Shown: positions 46,701 through 57,574 of the stretch, piece after piece | Position numbering within the stretch: the stretch's first letter is position 1 | Layout: each line of letters opens with the position of its first letter | Assembly (NCBI RefSeq): GCF_001552415.1 | Contig: NZ_BCRD01000008.1 | Location: 21,115 to 85,114, forward strand | DNA from: Corynebacterium xerosis NBRC 16721 = ATCC 373 | GTDB lineage: Bacteria > Actinomycetota > Actinomycetes > Mycobacteriales > Mycobacteriaceae | Length of the DNA stretch: 64,000 nt | Direction: 5' to 3' | The notes under the pieces: model-generated | The model's database searches: none | Told to the model about the DNA's origin: nothing | What the model saw: only the letters and a program-made list of their open reading frames with translations | Program-made: the position numbers and the translations under genes

Positions 46701-48365
46701 CGAAGGTCTACCCCTGGGTGGCCGAGGTGCGCATCACCACCCCGGGCGTCGGCCTGATCTCGCCGCCGCCGCACCACGACATCTACTCGATCGAGGACCT
46801 GGCGCAGCTGATCTTCGACCTGAAGAACGCCAACCCGAACGCGCGCATCCACGTCAAGCTCGTCTCCGAGCTCGGCGTCGGCACCGTCGCGGCGGGCGTG
46901 TCCAAGGCCCACGCCGACGTGGTGCTCATCTCCGGCCACGACGGCGGCACCGGCGCCTCGCCGCTGACCAGCCTCAAGCACGCCGGCGGACCGTGGGAGC
47001 TGGGCCTGGCCGAGACGCAGCAGACGCTGATGCTCAACGGCCTGCGCGACCGCATCCGCGTGCAGTGCGACGGCCAGCTCAAGACCGGCCGCGACGTCAT
47101 GGTGGCCATGCTGCTCGGCGCCGAGGAGTACGGTTTCGCCACCGCGCCGCTGGTGGTCGAGGGCTGCGTCATGATGCGTGTCTGCCACCTGGACACCTGC
47201 CCGGTCGGCATCGCCACGCAGAACCCGGAGCTGCGCAAGAAGTACACCGGCCGCGCCGAGCACGTGGTCAACTTCTTCACGTTCATCGCCGAGGAGATCC
47301 GCGAATACCTCGCGGAACTGGGCTTCCGCTCCATCGACGAGGCCGTCGGCCGCGTCGACTGCCTGCGCCCCCGCTCCGACCTGAAGGACCTGCCGCGCGC
47401 GGCGAAGCTCAACCTCGACCGCATTCTCCACGCCGCCGAGAGCCCGTGGATGGAGCAGGACCCGCGCTGCACGAAGTCCCAGGAGCACGGCCTGGAGGGC
47501 ACGCTCGACCAGCAGATCATCGCCGATTCCTCGGCGCTGCTGATGGCCGCCCGCCGCGGCGCCGCCGGATCCGCCGGCCCGCTGAAGCTCAGCTACCCGA
47601 TCTCCAACGTGGACCGGTCCGTGGGCACGCGCCTGGGCCACGAGGTCACGCGCGGCACCGGCGCCAAGGGGCTTGCCGACGGCTCGCTCACCGTGGACCT
47701 CACCGGCTCCGCCGGCAACTCCTTCGGCGCCTTCGTGCCCTCCGGAGTCGAGCTGGTCCTCGAGGGCGACGCCAACGACTTCGTGGGCAAGGGACTCTCC
47801 GGAGGCCGGATCGTCGTCAAGCCATCGCGTTCCGCCCCGCCCACCGCAGACGCGGCCACCGACACCATTGCGGGCAACGTCATCGGCTTCGGCGCCACCA
47901 GCGGCGAGATCTTCATCCGCGGCACCGTCGGCGAGCGGTTCTGCGTGCGCAACTCCGGTGCGACCGCGGTGGTCGAGGGCATCGGCAACCACGGCTGCGA
48001 GTACATGACCGGCGGGCGCGTGGTCGTCCTCGGCCCCGTCGGCCGCAACTTCGGCGCCGGCATGAGCGGCGGCATCGCGTTCCTCCGCGCCGACGGCGGC
48101 AACGGCACGGCCGACGGTGCCGACGCGCTGGCCGCCCGCATCAACCCCGAACTCGTCGACCTGCAGACCCCCGACGCCGACGACGTCGAATGGCTCACCG
48201 GCGTCATCGCCCGCCACCGCGAGCTGACCGGCTCCACCATCGACGTCGACCCCGCGGCGATGGTGAAGGTCATGCCCCGCGACTACGCCCGCGTGCTCGA
48301 CGTCGTCGCGCGCGCCGAGGCCGACAACCTGGACATCAACGAAGCGATCATGGAGGCAGTGAACA

Positions 48366-48373
<8 letters not shown>
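43715..48373 (+). CDS. gltB: Glutamate synthase (NADPH) large subunit
   Basis: A 1552-residue GOGAT alpha subunit that forms glutamate from glutamine and 2-oxoglutarate. The class II amidotransferase nucleophile is C32 in [11 protein letters not shown] after a propeptide; then the central domain, the FMN synthase domain with [18 protein letters not shown] and NSGEGGEDP, the 3Fe-4S cysteines in [19 protein letters not shown], and the C-terminal GXGXG helix. Full family length. SD GAAAGGGA precedes the ATG. It overlaps gltD by 8 bp, so the subunits are coupled. The single dispersed-element match here (47812-47822, VVKPS) fits ordinary coding. A GlxR-like site lies upstream. Confidence 0.97.
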
Positions 48374-49928
<1,555 letters not shown>

Positions 49929-49947
49929 CAATAACCGCTGGCAGAAG

Positions 49948-49984
49948 GACCGCCGTGCACCGGATTCACCCGGGCGCGGCGGTC
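49948..49984 (+). terminator. Hairpin terminator of gltBD
   Basis: GACCGCCG (49948-49955) pairs with CGGCGGTC (49977-49984), followed by TTCTC; a 21-nt loop. Confidence 0.65.
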
Positions 49985-50007
49985 TTCTCGGGCGTATCCT
50001 CGGCGCC

Positions 50008-50328
50008 ATGATCATGACCACCACCCCCAGCATCGAGGGCCGCGAGATCGCCCAGTACATCCGCATCGTTTCCTCGGAGGCGATCTCGGGCGTCAACATG
50101 TTCAAGGACATCGGCGCGGGCTTCCGCAATCTCATCGGCGGCCGCGCCGAGGCGTACGAGAAGGAGCTCGGCAACACCCGCGAGACCGCCCTGGCGGAGC
50201 TTTACGAGCGTGCCCAGGCTCTGGGCGCCGACGCCGTCGTCGGCGTCGACATCGACTACGAGGTTCTCGGCGCCGACAACGGCATGCTCATGGTCACCGC
50301 CTCGGGCACCGCTGTGACGCTGGCGTGA
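50008..50328 (+). CDS. YbjQ/UPF0145 family protein
   Basis: A 106-residue small protein of the YbjQ (heavy-metal-binding-like, UPF0145) family: [43 protein letters not shown], and [18 protein letters not shown] match the family nearly end to end. The family forms pentameric rings; biological function is not established. TATCCT (49995-50000) is 7 nt before the ATG: leaderless. Confidence 0.9.
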   Translation: MIMTTTPSIEGREIAQYIRIVSSEAISGVNMFKDIGAGFRNLIGGRAEAYEKELGNTRETALAELYERAQALGADAVVGVDIDYEVLGADNGMLMVTASGTAVTLA

Positions 50329-50422
50329 CCCCCGCGAGGCTCGACAAAGGCGCAGGTCAGAGCATGGCTTGAAACATACATGGGAGGATTCCGGCACTAA
50401 CGGTTGACGGCCCGGGGCTTTT

Positions 50423-50433
50423 GCTTTGCGACG
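50423..50433 (-). repeat. Dispersed element, intergenic copy
   Basis: GCTTTGCGACG in the spacer between ybjQ and the convergent nitrite reductase gene. Flanks CTTTT before and CCGACGTCCCCGTGC after match the 39920 copy over a longer stretch than the core. Confidence 0.8.
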
Positions 50434-50514
50434 CCGACGTCCCCGTGCCCGCCCCATGGCCTTCATTCGCGCGAGCCACGAATTACGGTCGCGTCCGCGC
50501 CCCGCACCCGGCCG

Positions 50515-53232
50515 CTACTCCACGATGACGTGGCCGCGCGCGCCCATCTCCGCATGCACCATCTGATGGTCGACGAAGGTGTACGTGCCCGGCTCGGGGA
50601 ACCGCGCCTCAGCGTAGCCGCCCTGCGCCGCCGACAGGGAGAGCGCTTGGCCTCCGCCGGCGCCGTCGTCAAGCAGCAGTGACCCTTCCTTGTACATGCG
50701 GTGGAACTGCGTGCCCACGACGTGGAAGCTGGTGCCCTTGTTCGGGCCGGCGACGAGCACCCAGAAGCGCACGGACTCGCCGGCGCGGATGCGGATGGGG
50801 TGGGCGATGTACTGGTCGGGGTAGCCGTTGAAGCGGTACGCGTCGGGGTCCTCGGCCATGACCTTGTCGGTGTCGGGGCCGGCGTCGCCCCAGTAGCCCT
50901 CGGATTGGACGAGCAGAACCTCGTGGTCGACGGGCGGCAGATTCGGCGGATCGATGATGACCGCGCCGTGCATGCCGGCGGCGATGTGGTGGCTCATGGG
51001 CATGGTCGCGCAGTGGTAGAGCCAAATGCCGGCGTGCTCGGCGCGGAAGCGGTAGACCAGCGATTCGCCGGGGGCGATGTCGCGCATCGGCTCGTCGGGG
51101 GAGACCATGCCCGCGTGGAAGTCCACGGAGTGGCTCATGGTTCCGTCGTTGATCAGCGTGACGACGAACTCGTCCCCGACCTTGCCCCTCAGCGTCGGGC
51201 CGAGCGGGGCGCCGTTGAAGACCCAGTGCTCCTGCTCGATGCCGGGTGCGGCGTAACCGGTGAATTCGCTGGCGCGGAGAGTCAGTTCGTGGACGTCGGC
51301 GTCGGGTGCGGCGTCGAGGATCGGGTCGATGGTGGGGGAATCCGGGCCGGGGGTTTCGCCGACCTCACCGAGGGCGCCGGGAGTGGCGTGGCCGGTGTGC
51401 GCGCCATCGGAGCCGGCCGCGGGGCCGCCGGCGTCGACGGTCAGCGTCATGCCCATCTGGCGGTGACCGGCGATGGTGCACCAGCCGTCGACGTCGCCGG
51501 GCACGACGGGCACCTCGATGGTCGCCTTCTCCCCGGGGGCGACGCGGCCGGTGTCCTGGCCGGTGGCCAGGCGCAGATCGTGGACCTGTTCGTCGGCGTT
51601 GACCAGGGTGATCACCAGGCGGTCGCCGGGGTTGGCCTCGATGACGTTCGGCTCGTAGGCCATGTCGCGGGCGGTGACGGTGACTTCGACGGTGTCGCCC
51701 GTCGGGGTGACGTCGGCGGCCTGCGTGGTTTCGCCTGCTCCGCCGGCACCCACTCCACTGCCTCCCGTCAACGCCACGCCGACGGTGGTGACCAGCGCGA
51801 GCACGGCCAGCGCCGCGGTGGTCTGCATGCCGAGGCGGCGGGAGTCGGCGGCCGGCGGGGTCCGCGGCGGGGTCCGCGTCGGGGTCGTGGGCGAGGTCGT
51901 GGTCCCGATGGAACTGGCACCCGCCGCGCCGTCCGTGCCACCCGCGCCGACCGGCGTCCCGTCCTTGCGCGTGACGTCGATGGTGCCGGCCTTGCGGGAC
52001 TTCAGCACCGCGATCTGCGCTTTCGCGGCGCGGACGACCAGCGGCAGGTAGGCGACGTAGGCGGCGCCGACCAGGAAAGAGAGCACGACCTTCAGCCACG
52101 ACGAAAAGGGCAGCAGCCACAGGATCAGGCCGACGTTGATGATGGTCCAGCGAAACGCCCCGGCCCGGTCCATCTCCGCCAGTCCGGCGCCGAGGGCGCG
52201 GGCACCGCCACCGATGGTGGAGGGCAGCAGCCAGCTCATCACGCCGATGAGCAGCTGGGCGGCGAAGCCCATGATCAGCGGCAGGGTCAGCGAGGACATG
52301 ACGAACGCGTCTCCGCTCGCCTGCGCGGCGGCGACGATGAGCGTGCCGATCAGCCACGCCACCGCCGCGGCCACGGACAACGCGGGGTAGGACAGCCGGT
52401 CGCGGGGATCCTTCGCCACGACGAGGACGTTGTGCGCCCACGGCACCGCGGCGATGATCCAGCCCAGTGCCACCAACCCCAGTCCGGCCGACGCCGCCGA
52501 CGGCCAGGAGGCCAGCCCGCCGATGGCTGTGACCGTGATGCCGGTCAGCTGCACCGCGAGTGACGTCGCCGGATGCGATCGCGGCGACATCCGGGTGCGC
52601 CACAGCGCCGGGAACATGGTGATCAGGGTCCCCGACGCCGCCAGGCCCAGGAAGCCGATGAGGTTCACGGCTTCGTGGGCGAGCAGCAGGCCGTCGTGAA
52701 GCGAATCGCCGACAGGCGAGGCCAGCAGCGCACCGAATGTCGCGCCCACCGGCAGCAGGCAGGCGGAGGCGACGTAGTGGGCGACGGCGATGGCGAACGG
52801 GCGGTCGCGCCCGGCGACCAGATCGCGGCCCAGCGACACCGCGTGCCACGCCACGGCCAGGCCGACGATGGTCGCGCCGGCGGTGGTCACCGGCCACCAG
52901 TCGCCGAGCTTGCCGACGATGGTGACCACGATCCCGCCGTTGAGCAGGTGAATCCGCGCGAGCTGGATCCGGCGGGCCTCCTCGGGCACGTCGATCTTCA
53001 GGAGGCGCTCGGTGAAGTGGCGGCTCCACACGAGGATCGAGTTCGTCGCCGCGCCGAGAGTGAACAGGTGCACCATCAGCCAGCGGCCGTCGTCGAGGAA
53101 GGGGTGGATCATCGCGGCGACGATGATCGCCGCGAACCACCAGCGCACCGGACGTCCCGCCCGGCGGTGCCAGGAGGCGCGGCGGGGGCGGGAGGTCGCT
53201 TCGGCGCGACCGGGGGCGGTGGGCGAGGTCAT
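50515..53232 (-). CDS. nirK: Membrane-anchored copper nitrite reductase (cupredoxin-NirK fusion)
   Basis: A 905-residue fusion. Residues about 30-400 form roughly ten membrane segments; another TM near 478-498; then a cupredoxin domain with Cu ligands in QVHDL and WCTIAGHRQMGM; then a two-domain NirK. NirK copper ligands are present: His701 and His706 flanking catalytic Asp704 (HSVDFH), His740-Cys741 (LYHC), His749 and Met754, catalytic His837 (SFHVVG) and a final His in VDHQMVHAEMG. It should reduce nitrite to NO on the outer membrane face, with the extra cupredoxin as built-in electron donor. TATTAT (53245-53240) is 7 nt before the ATG at 53232: leaderless. The family occurs in corynebacteria; expression is probably oxygen- or nitrite-dependent. 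Confidence 0.9.
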   Translation of the reverse strand: MTSPTAPGRAEATSRPRRASWHRRAGRPVRWWFAAIIVAAMIHPFLDDGRWLMVHLFTLGAATNSILVWSRHFTERLLKIDVPEEARRIQLARIHLLNGGIVVTIVGKLGDWWPVTTAGATIVGLAVAWHAVSLGRDLVAGRDRPFAIAVAHYVASACLLPVGATFGALLASPVGDSLHDGLLLAHEAVNLIGFLGLAASGTLITMFPALWRTRMSPRSHPATSLAVQLTGITVTAIGGLASWPSAASAGLGLVALGWIIAAVPWAHNVLVVAKDPRDRLSYPALSVAAAVAWLIGTLIVAAAQASGDAFVMSSLTLPLIMGFAAQLLIGVMSWLLPSTIGGGARALGAGLAEMDRAGAFRWTIINVGLILWLLPFSSWLKVVLSFLVGAAYVAYLPLVVRAAKAQIAVLKSRKAGTIDVTRKDGTPVGAGGTDGAAGASSIGTTTSPTTPTRTPPRTPPAADSRRLGMQTTAALAVLALVTTVGVALTGGSGVGAGGAGETTQAADVTPTGDTVEVTVTARDMAYEPNVIEANPGDRLVITLVNADEQVHDLRLATGQDTGRVAPGEKATIEVPVVPGDVDGWCTIAGHRQMGMTLTVDAGGPAAGSDGAHTGHATPGALGEVGETPGPDSPTIDPILDAAPDADVHELTLRASEFTGYAAPGIEQEHWVFNGAPLGPTLRGKVGDEFVVTLINDGTMSHSVDFHAGMVSPDEPMRDIAPGESLVYRFRAEHAGIWLYHCATMPMSHHIAAGMHGAVIIDPPNLPPVDHEVLLVQSEGYWGDAGPDTDKVMAEDPDAYRFNGYPDQYIAHPIRIRAGESVRFWVLVAGPNKGTSFHVVGTQFHRMYKEGSLLLDDGAGGGQALSLSAAQGGYAEARFPEPGTYTFVDHQMVHAEMGARGHVIVE

Positions 53233-53254
53233 GCCGCACATAATACGCAACAGG

Positions 53255-53264
53255 AATGCGCATT
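53255..53264. promoter_or_regulatory. Palindrome in the nirK promoter
   Basis: AATGCGCATT, an exact 10-bp palindrome about 10 bp upstream of the nirK -10 box (TATTAT), where a repressor would block RNA polymerase. It loosely resembles half-sites of NO-sensing regulators; no regulator gene is adjacent. Confidence 0.45.
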
Positions 53265-53410
53265 AATAGCCCTCGGGTGCGGGTGCGGGTGGTCGCGGCA
53301 CCGGCGGTCGCGGTGGCGCTCGCGGGGGCGAGCGCACCCCTTCCCGGGGTGAAGTATATTTACCTCGATGGCGGGGAAATGCCCCGCCAACCGGCGGAAA
53401 GCGGGGTGCG

Positions 53411-54268
53411 GTGGGCACTGTGAGGCGCGCGGACGACAACGGTTCCGCGGGAGACGTCGGCCGAGACGCCCCCGTACCCGCCGCGAGTTCGGCGGACGAA
53501 ACCGTGCCGCCCCGGATCGCCCGCATCGTCGTGGTCGTCCCCGCCCATGACGAACGCGACCGCATCGCCGCCTGCGTCGACTCCGTCATCGCGTCGGCGC
53601 AGTTCACGGGCCTGCCCGTCACGGTCCGTGTGATCCTCGACGCCTGCACCGACGACACTGCCGCGAAGGTGCCGGCCGGTGGCGGGGAGGTGGGCGTCGT
53701 CAAGCGAATCGTCGACCACCGCAACGTCGGGGCCGCCCGCGCCGCCGGCGTCGACCCGCTCGACCTGCGCGCCGACGTGTGGCTGGCTCACACCGACGCC
53801 GACACCGTCGTCGCGCCGGACTGGCTGGCCGCGCAGCTCGCGCATGCCGATGCGGGCGCGGATGCGGTGGTCGGCAGCATCGGCGTCGCCGAATGGGAGC
53901 AGCGCCCCGGAGGTTTGCGCGCGCTTTTCGAGAGGCTTTACGACGACGCCCCCGGGCACCACCACATCCACGGCGCCAACCTCGGCGTGCGCGGATCAGC
54001 CTACGGGTGGGTCGGCGGTTTCCGCGCGCTGGCGGAATCCGAGGACGTCGACCTGGTCGAGCGGCTCGTCGCGTCGGGTGCGCGCGTGGAGCGGGTGGCG
54101 GACTGCCGCGTGGTCACGTCGGCGCGGGTGTCGCGGCGCACGGGCAGCGGAATGTCGGGCTACCTCGACGAACTCGCGGCCCGCGAGGTGGCGGCCGGCG
54201 ACTCGGCCCGATCCGGCGCCTCAGCCCCAGCCGGCGAAACGGCCCTCGAGCCGCACCGGCCCACGTAG
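53411..54268 (+). CDS. GT2-family glycosyltransferase
   Basis: A 285-residue GT-A-fold transferase: RIVVVVPAHDERDRIAACVDS opens the domain, DXD-like HTDADTVVAPDW binds the sugar nucleotide and metal, and HHHIHGANLGVRGSAY with the following ESEDVDL forms the acceptor/base region. No membrane segment. The sub-type with HxHGANLGVR resembles transferases found near PIG-L deacetylases and NodS-like methyltransferases, as here about 8 kb away. Two dispersed elements lie within (53695-53705 giving VGVVK; 53935-53945 giving LYDD with rare AGG-CTT codons). GTG start at 53411; the 3' end overlaps the convergent GT gene by 48 bp. Confidence 0.82.
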   Translation: MGTVRRADDNGSAGDVGRDAPVPAASSADETVPPRIARIVVVVPAHDERDRIAACVDSVIASAQFTGLPVTVRVILDACTDDTAAKVPAGGGEVGVVKRIVDHRNVGAARAAGVDPLDLRADVWLAHTDADTVVAPDWLAAQLAHADAGADAVVGSIGVAEWEQRPGGLRALFERLYDDAPGHHHIHGANLGVRGSAYGWVGGFRALAESEDVDLVERLVASGARVERVADCRVVTSARVSRRTGSGMSGYLDELAAREVAAGDSARSGASAPAGETALEPHRPT

Positions 54269-55471
54269 GACCCGCCACCCGGCATCCGCGCCGTCGGTTC
54301 GCACCGGCACGTCCCGTCGGCCGGGGTGCGGAGCCAGGCCCCGCCGCGCCCAGATGCGCAGGTGACGATGACGGGCCGTGACGAACCGGGCGAGGGACCG
54401 GCCGCCGGGATCGACGATCGCGCCGCGGCCGGCCCGCTCGATCGCTTCCATCATGCGGGCCCAGCCACCGGGGATTTCGCCGACGGGGTGAAGCAGTTCC
54501 ACTTCCGCCCGCGCGCCGCCGACGGCCGGGCCGACGCGGGGATCGCCGGGAAACGGGTTGGTCACGTCGGGTGGCAGGATCACGCGGCAGTCGCCCGCGG
54601 CCAGGCACGCCGCAACGGTCGCGGCCACCGCGCCCGGCGCCCAGGACGCGGGACGGTGGAGGTGGACCTGCACGTCGGGGACGTCGAAGACGACGCCGGC
54701 CGGCCGCGCGATGGGGTGCGTGATGCGGCGGGAGAGAAGGAGCGTTTCGCGGTTCTTCTCCGCCGCCGCGGTGGCTGCGTCGGCGGGGCGGCCGGCCCAA
54801 TCCGGGCCATCGTGCCAGGCCACGGCTTCGGCGACGCGCCGGAACCGCGCGCCCGCCCGCCACAGTCGCCACGCGAAATCCCAGTCTTCGCCGCCGTAGC
54901 CGACGATGGAACCGTCGAAACCGCCGACGGCCTCGAACAGCTCCCGGCTCACGGTGAGCACCGCGGAGATGATGAAACGGAACGAGGAATCATCGGCGTC
55001 GGCCAGATCCCGCGTCGCGCGGTAGCCGTCCTCCAGCCAGTCGGGATCGCCGAGGGGAACTATCCCGGCCAGGGGATCGCCGTCCATGACGTCAACCGGG
55101 AACGTCGCGTGCCTGCGCTTGCCGACGGTCACCGTCCGCGCGTCCATCCCGGCGACCGCCGCGGCGACGTACCCGGGTGCGGGGACGGTGTCGCAGTCCA
55201 GGAAACACAGGACCTCGCCGGCGCCCGCCGAGGCCCCGAGATTGCGCGCCGCCGCCGCGCGGAAACCCAGGTCCTCCTGCTTGACGACGGTCACCGCCGG
55301 CCCATCCGCCGCATCGATTTCGGGAGCGCGGGGAGATCCATCGTCGGCGACGATGATGCGCAGCAGCTCGCGGGGATAGGTTTGCCGGGCGACGGCGGCG
55401 AGCATGCGGTGCAGGCCGGCCGGGTCGTCGTAATGCGGGATGACCACGTCGACGGTGGGCAGGCTGTTCAT
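54221..55471 (-). CDS. GT2-family glycosyltransferase with C-terminal extension
   Basis: A 416-residue transferase: TVDVVIPHYDDPAGLHRML, LCFLDCDTVPAPGY (DXD-like) and GYGGEDWDFAWRLWRAGAR (ED motif of galactosyltransferase-type GT2 enzymes) lie in residues 1-250; the last 150 residues form a separate domain without recognised motifs. Cytoplasmic. Its ATG at 55471 overlaps the stop of the upstream GT gene (ATGA), making it the last of a three-gene coupled operon (57551 to 54221). Donor and acceptor unknown. Confidence 0.83.
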   Translation of the reverse strand: MNSLPTVDVVIPHYDDPAGLHRMLAAVARQTYPRELLRIIVADDGSPRAPEIDAADGPAVTVVKQEDLGFRAAAARNLGASAGAGEVLCFLDCDTVPAPGYVAAAVAGMDARTVTVGKRRHATFPVDVMDGDPLAGIVPLGDPDWLEDGYRATRDLADADDSSFRFIISAVLTVSRELFEAVGGFDGSIVGYGGEDWDFAWRLWRAGARFRRVAEAVAWHDGPDWAGRPADAATAAAEKNRETLLLSRRITHPIARPAGVVFDVPDVQVHLHRPASWAPGAVAATVAACLAAGDCRVILPPDVTNPFPGDPRVGPAVGGARAEVELLHPVGEIPGGWARMMEAIERAGRGAIVDPGGRSLARFVTARHRHLRIWARRGLAPHPGRRDVPVRTDGADAGWRVLRGPVRLEGRFAGWG

Positions 55472-56607
55472 CGCCACGCCTCCCGGTGGGCTGCGGCGAC
55501 GTCGTCCCAGCCCCATTCGGCGGGTGCGTCGGCCCACGTGGACGCGGGATCGGCCAGGGCGTCGGCGATGGCTCCGGCGAGGTTTCCGCGGTCGACCACG
55601 TACAGGTGCCCGGGCCAGCGTGCGGCCGTTTCGGCGACGTAATCGCCGGCCACCGCGATGGGGCGGCGCCCGGCGCCGAGCCACGAGTTCAGCGACCCGG
55701 ACGCCGAAATGTGCCGGTGCGCGGTGACGGGCACGTCCACGGCGGCCAGCGCGCCGGGCAGGTCGGCGTCGGCGATGTGCCCGGTGACGCGGAATCCCAC
55801 CCCGGCATCGCGTGCGCGGGCGGCGAGGTCGTCGACCATGTGCCCGTGGCCATCCGAGACGCCGCCGATGTTGACCACCTCCACCGGGACCGTCAGTGCC
55901 GCAGCGGCGTCGATGACGTCCTCGACTCCCTTGCCCGGGTAGAGGAAACCGAACACCCCGATGACCGGAATGTCGGTCCCACTGATGGCGGCACCGGGTG
56001 CATCGACGGCGGCACCGCGACCGATTCCGGCGGTGGTGCCGCGATGTCCCTGCGGTGCGGCCTCGCACGGGGGCGCTTCGCGCAGGTCGGCCGAGCGCTG
56101 GTTCACCCCGTGCAAGTCCGTTTCGCGCATGTCCGGAACGGGCAAGGGGATCACGACGGGGTCGTCGGCGACCCCGGCGGCCGCGAGGCAGCGCTTCTCG
56201 TGGTCGGAGTTGACCACCGTCCCCTCGATCCCGCCATCGCCCGGGATCCCGACGTCGCATGCCGCGGCGTAGCAGGCGCGTCGCCTGGCCAGACGCTCGG
56301 CGCCTTCGCCCTCCTGCGGCACGTCGTGGAGACCGAGCCACAGGCGCCGCCCCCGGGCCAGCTCGCGGATGCGGCGGGGAGCCTCCGCGGGGCCGCCGAA
56401 CAACGCATCGGTGAAGGCGACGTGGATGGCCCCGGGCAGCGGGGACGCGCCCTCCCGGTCGGTCGCGAGAGCGGCATCCAGCTCCGCCGCATCGTCGAAT
56501 CGCAGGACCGGTGCCCCGGCGGCCGCCGCCAGTTCCAGGCCATGCTTGACGACGCCATGATCGGCCGGGCCCACCGCCAGCACGTGGACGTCGTCGATCC
56601 CGGTCAT
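55468..56607 (-). CDS. GT4-like glycosyltransferase
   Basis: A 379-residue GT-B-type protein. The C-terminal half has the phosphate/donor site features IGVFGFLYPGKGVEDVIDA and ASGSLNSWLGAGRRPIAV; the N-terminal acceptor domain is diverged (VLAVGPADHGVVKHGLELAAAAG). A 45-residue polar insertion precedes IPVIGVFGFL. Both ends overlap neighbouring genes by ATGA-type junctions. Cytoplasmic; substrates unknown. Confidence 0.72.
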   Translation of the reverse strand: MTGIDDVHVLAVGPADHGVVKHGLELAAAAGAPVLRFDDAAELDAALATDREGASPLPGAIHVAFTDALFGGPAEAPRRIRELARGRRLWLGLHDVPQEGEGAERLARRRACYAAACDVGIPGDGGIEGTVVNSDHEKRCLAAAGVADDPVVIPLPVPDMRETDLHGVNQRSADLREAPPCEAAPQGHRGTTAGIGRGAAVDAPGAAISGTDIPVIGVFGFLYPGKGVEDVIDAAAALTVPVEVVNIGGVSDGHGHMVDDLAARARDAGVGFRVTGHIADADLPGALAAVDVPVTAHRHISASGSLNSWLGAGRRPIAVAGDYVAETAARWPGHLYVVDRGNLAGAIADALADPASTWADAPAEWGWDDVAAAHREAWR

Positions 56608-57551
56608 GCCGCGGCCCCGGTCAGGGTGCCGATGAGGTCCGCGTGGCGCCGCAGCCCTTCCTCCACCGCATCAGGATGTCGCCGGTACCAGGACAGATGG
56701 GCGTCGCGAAGCTCGTCGGCATCGACGGCCTTCCCGTCGACGGTCCATTCCGGCCCCGGCGGATCGGCTTCGACGCCCAATGCCGCGGCGGCGTCATCGT
56801 CGATCCGGGCGCGGGCGCCCCCGAGCATCTCCCACCCGGGATCGCGGATCTTCCCGCCGATGCCCGCTGCGGCGGCGACGCGCCTGGCGACGGCGAGAAG
56901 CGTCGCGTTGTCGGGGTGGTTGATCGTGTGCCATCGCGGTGCCGCCGCGAGCAGATCGGCGACGGGAATCGTCCCGTGCGCATCCTCGCGGGCGCGCAAC
57001 GCGGCGACCGACGCGGCGGCCGCGGCCCGCAGGCCCGCCGGGGAGGGGCGGAGCGGGGCGTCGTCAAGCACGATCCCGGACCGGGACGCGAATGCGGGCT
57101 CGCGGGCGGCCGCGAGAAGAATGCGCAGGTCGTGATAGGGAACCAGCGGAGGCGTCGCCGACGTGTTCGACGGTGGCCGGACGATCACCTGCCACGGGTG
57201 CAGCCCCGCCCAGCGCAGCACGGGATAGCGCACGACGGCGGCATGGGCCGGCAGCATCCGGGCCTGCTCGCGCCAGCCGATGGGCAGCCCCCGGTAGCCG
57301 TCGCGGACCGGCTGGGCGACCAGGATGTCCGCGCGCGACAACAGCGCCCGCAGATGCGGGACGTCATCGGCGGTCAGCTCGTGGACCGGGGGAATGAGCA
57401 CCGCGTCGGCGGCGCCCGTGGAGTCGAGCAGCCGGCGGATCGATCCCGCCTGGCAGTTGCCCGTCACCGCGACGAGCGGCCGGTCCGATGAGCCCTGATC
57501 GGACAGCCCATAGAAGCGACCGTAATGGCGGATGCGGGGATCGACGTTCAC
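56604..57551 (-). CDS. WcbI-like polysaccharide biosynthesis protein
   Basis: A 315-residue protein whose core VAVTGNCQAGSIRRLLDS, RADILVAQPVRDGYRGLP, VVRYPVLRWAG and HTINHPDNATLLAVARR fits the WcbI family, linked in Burkholderia to capsule synthesis and proposed to be an acyl- or acetyltransferase of SGNH-like fold. First gene of the minus-strand GT operon. The GTG start at 57551 is supported by TACCAT (57564-57559), 7 nt upstream, giving a leaderless mRNA; this -10 box overlaps that of the divergent gene. Family assignment rests on motif memory, not an alignment. Confidence 0.65.
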   Translation of the reverse strand: MNVDPRIRHYGRFYGLSDQGSSDRPLVAVTGNCQAGSIRRLLDSTGAADAVLIPPVHELTADDVPHLRALLSRADILVAQPVRDGYRGLPIGWREQARMLPAHAAVVRYPVLRWAGLHPWQVIVRPPSNTSATPPLVPYHDLRILLAAAREPAFASRSGIVLDDAPLRPSPAGLRAAAAASVAALRAREDAHGTIPVADLLAAAPRWHTINHPDNATLLAVARRVAAAAGIGGKIRDPGWEMLGGARARIDDDAAAALGVEADPPGPEWTVDGKAVDADELRDAHLSWYRRHPDAVEEGLRRHADLIGTLTGAAA

Positions 57552-57558
57552 GTTGTTA

Positions 57559-57568
57559 ATGGTACCGT
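57559..57568. promoter_or_regulatory. Overlapping divergent -10 boxes
   Basis: ATGGTACCGT contains TACCGT (57563-57568) for the plus-strand gene at 57575 and TACCAT (57564-57559) for the minus-strand gene at 57551. The two hexamers share two base pairs, and each lies 6-7 nt from its GTG start; the whole spacer is only 23 bp. Confidence 0.7.
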
Positions 57569-57574
57569 CGACGC

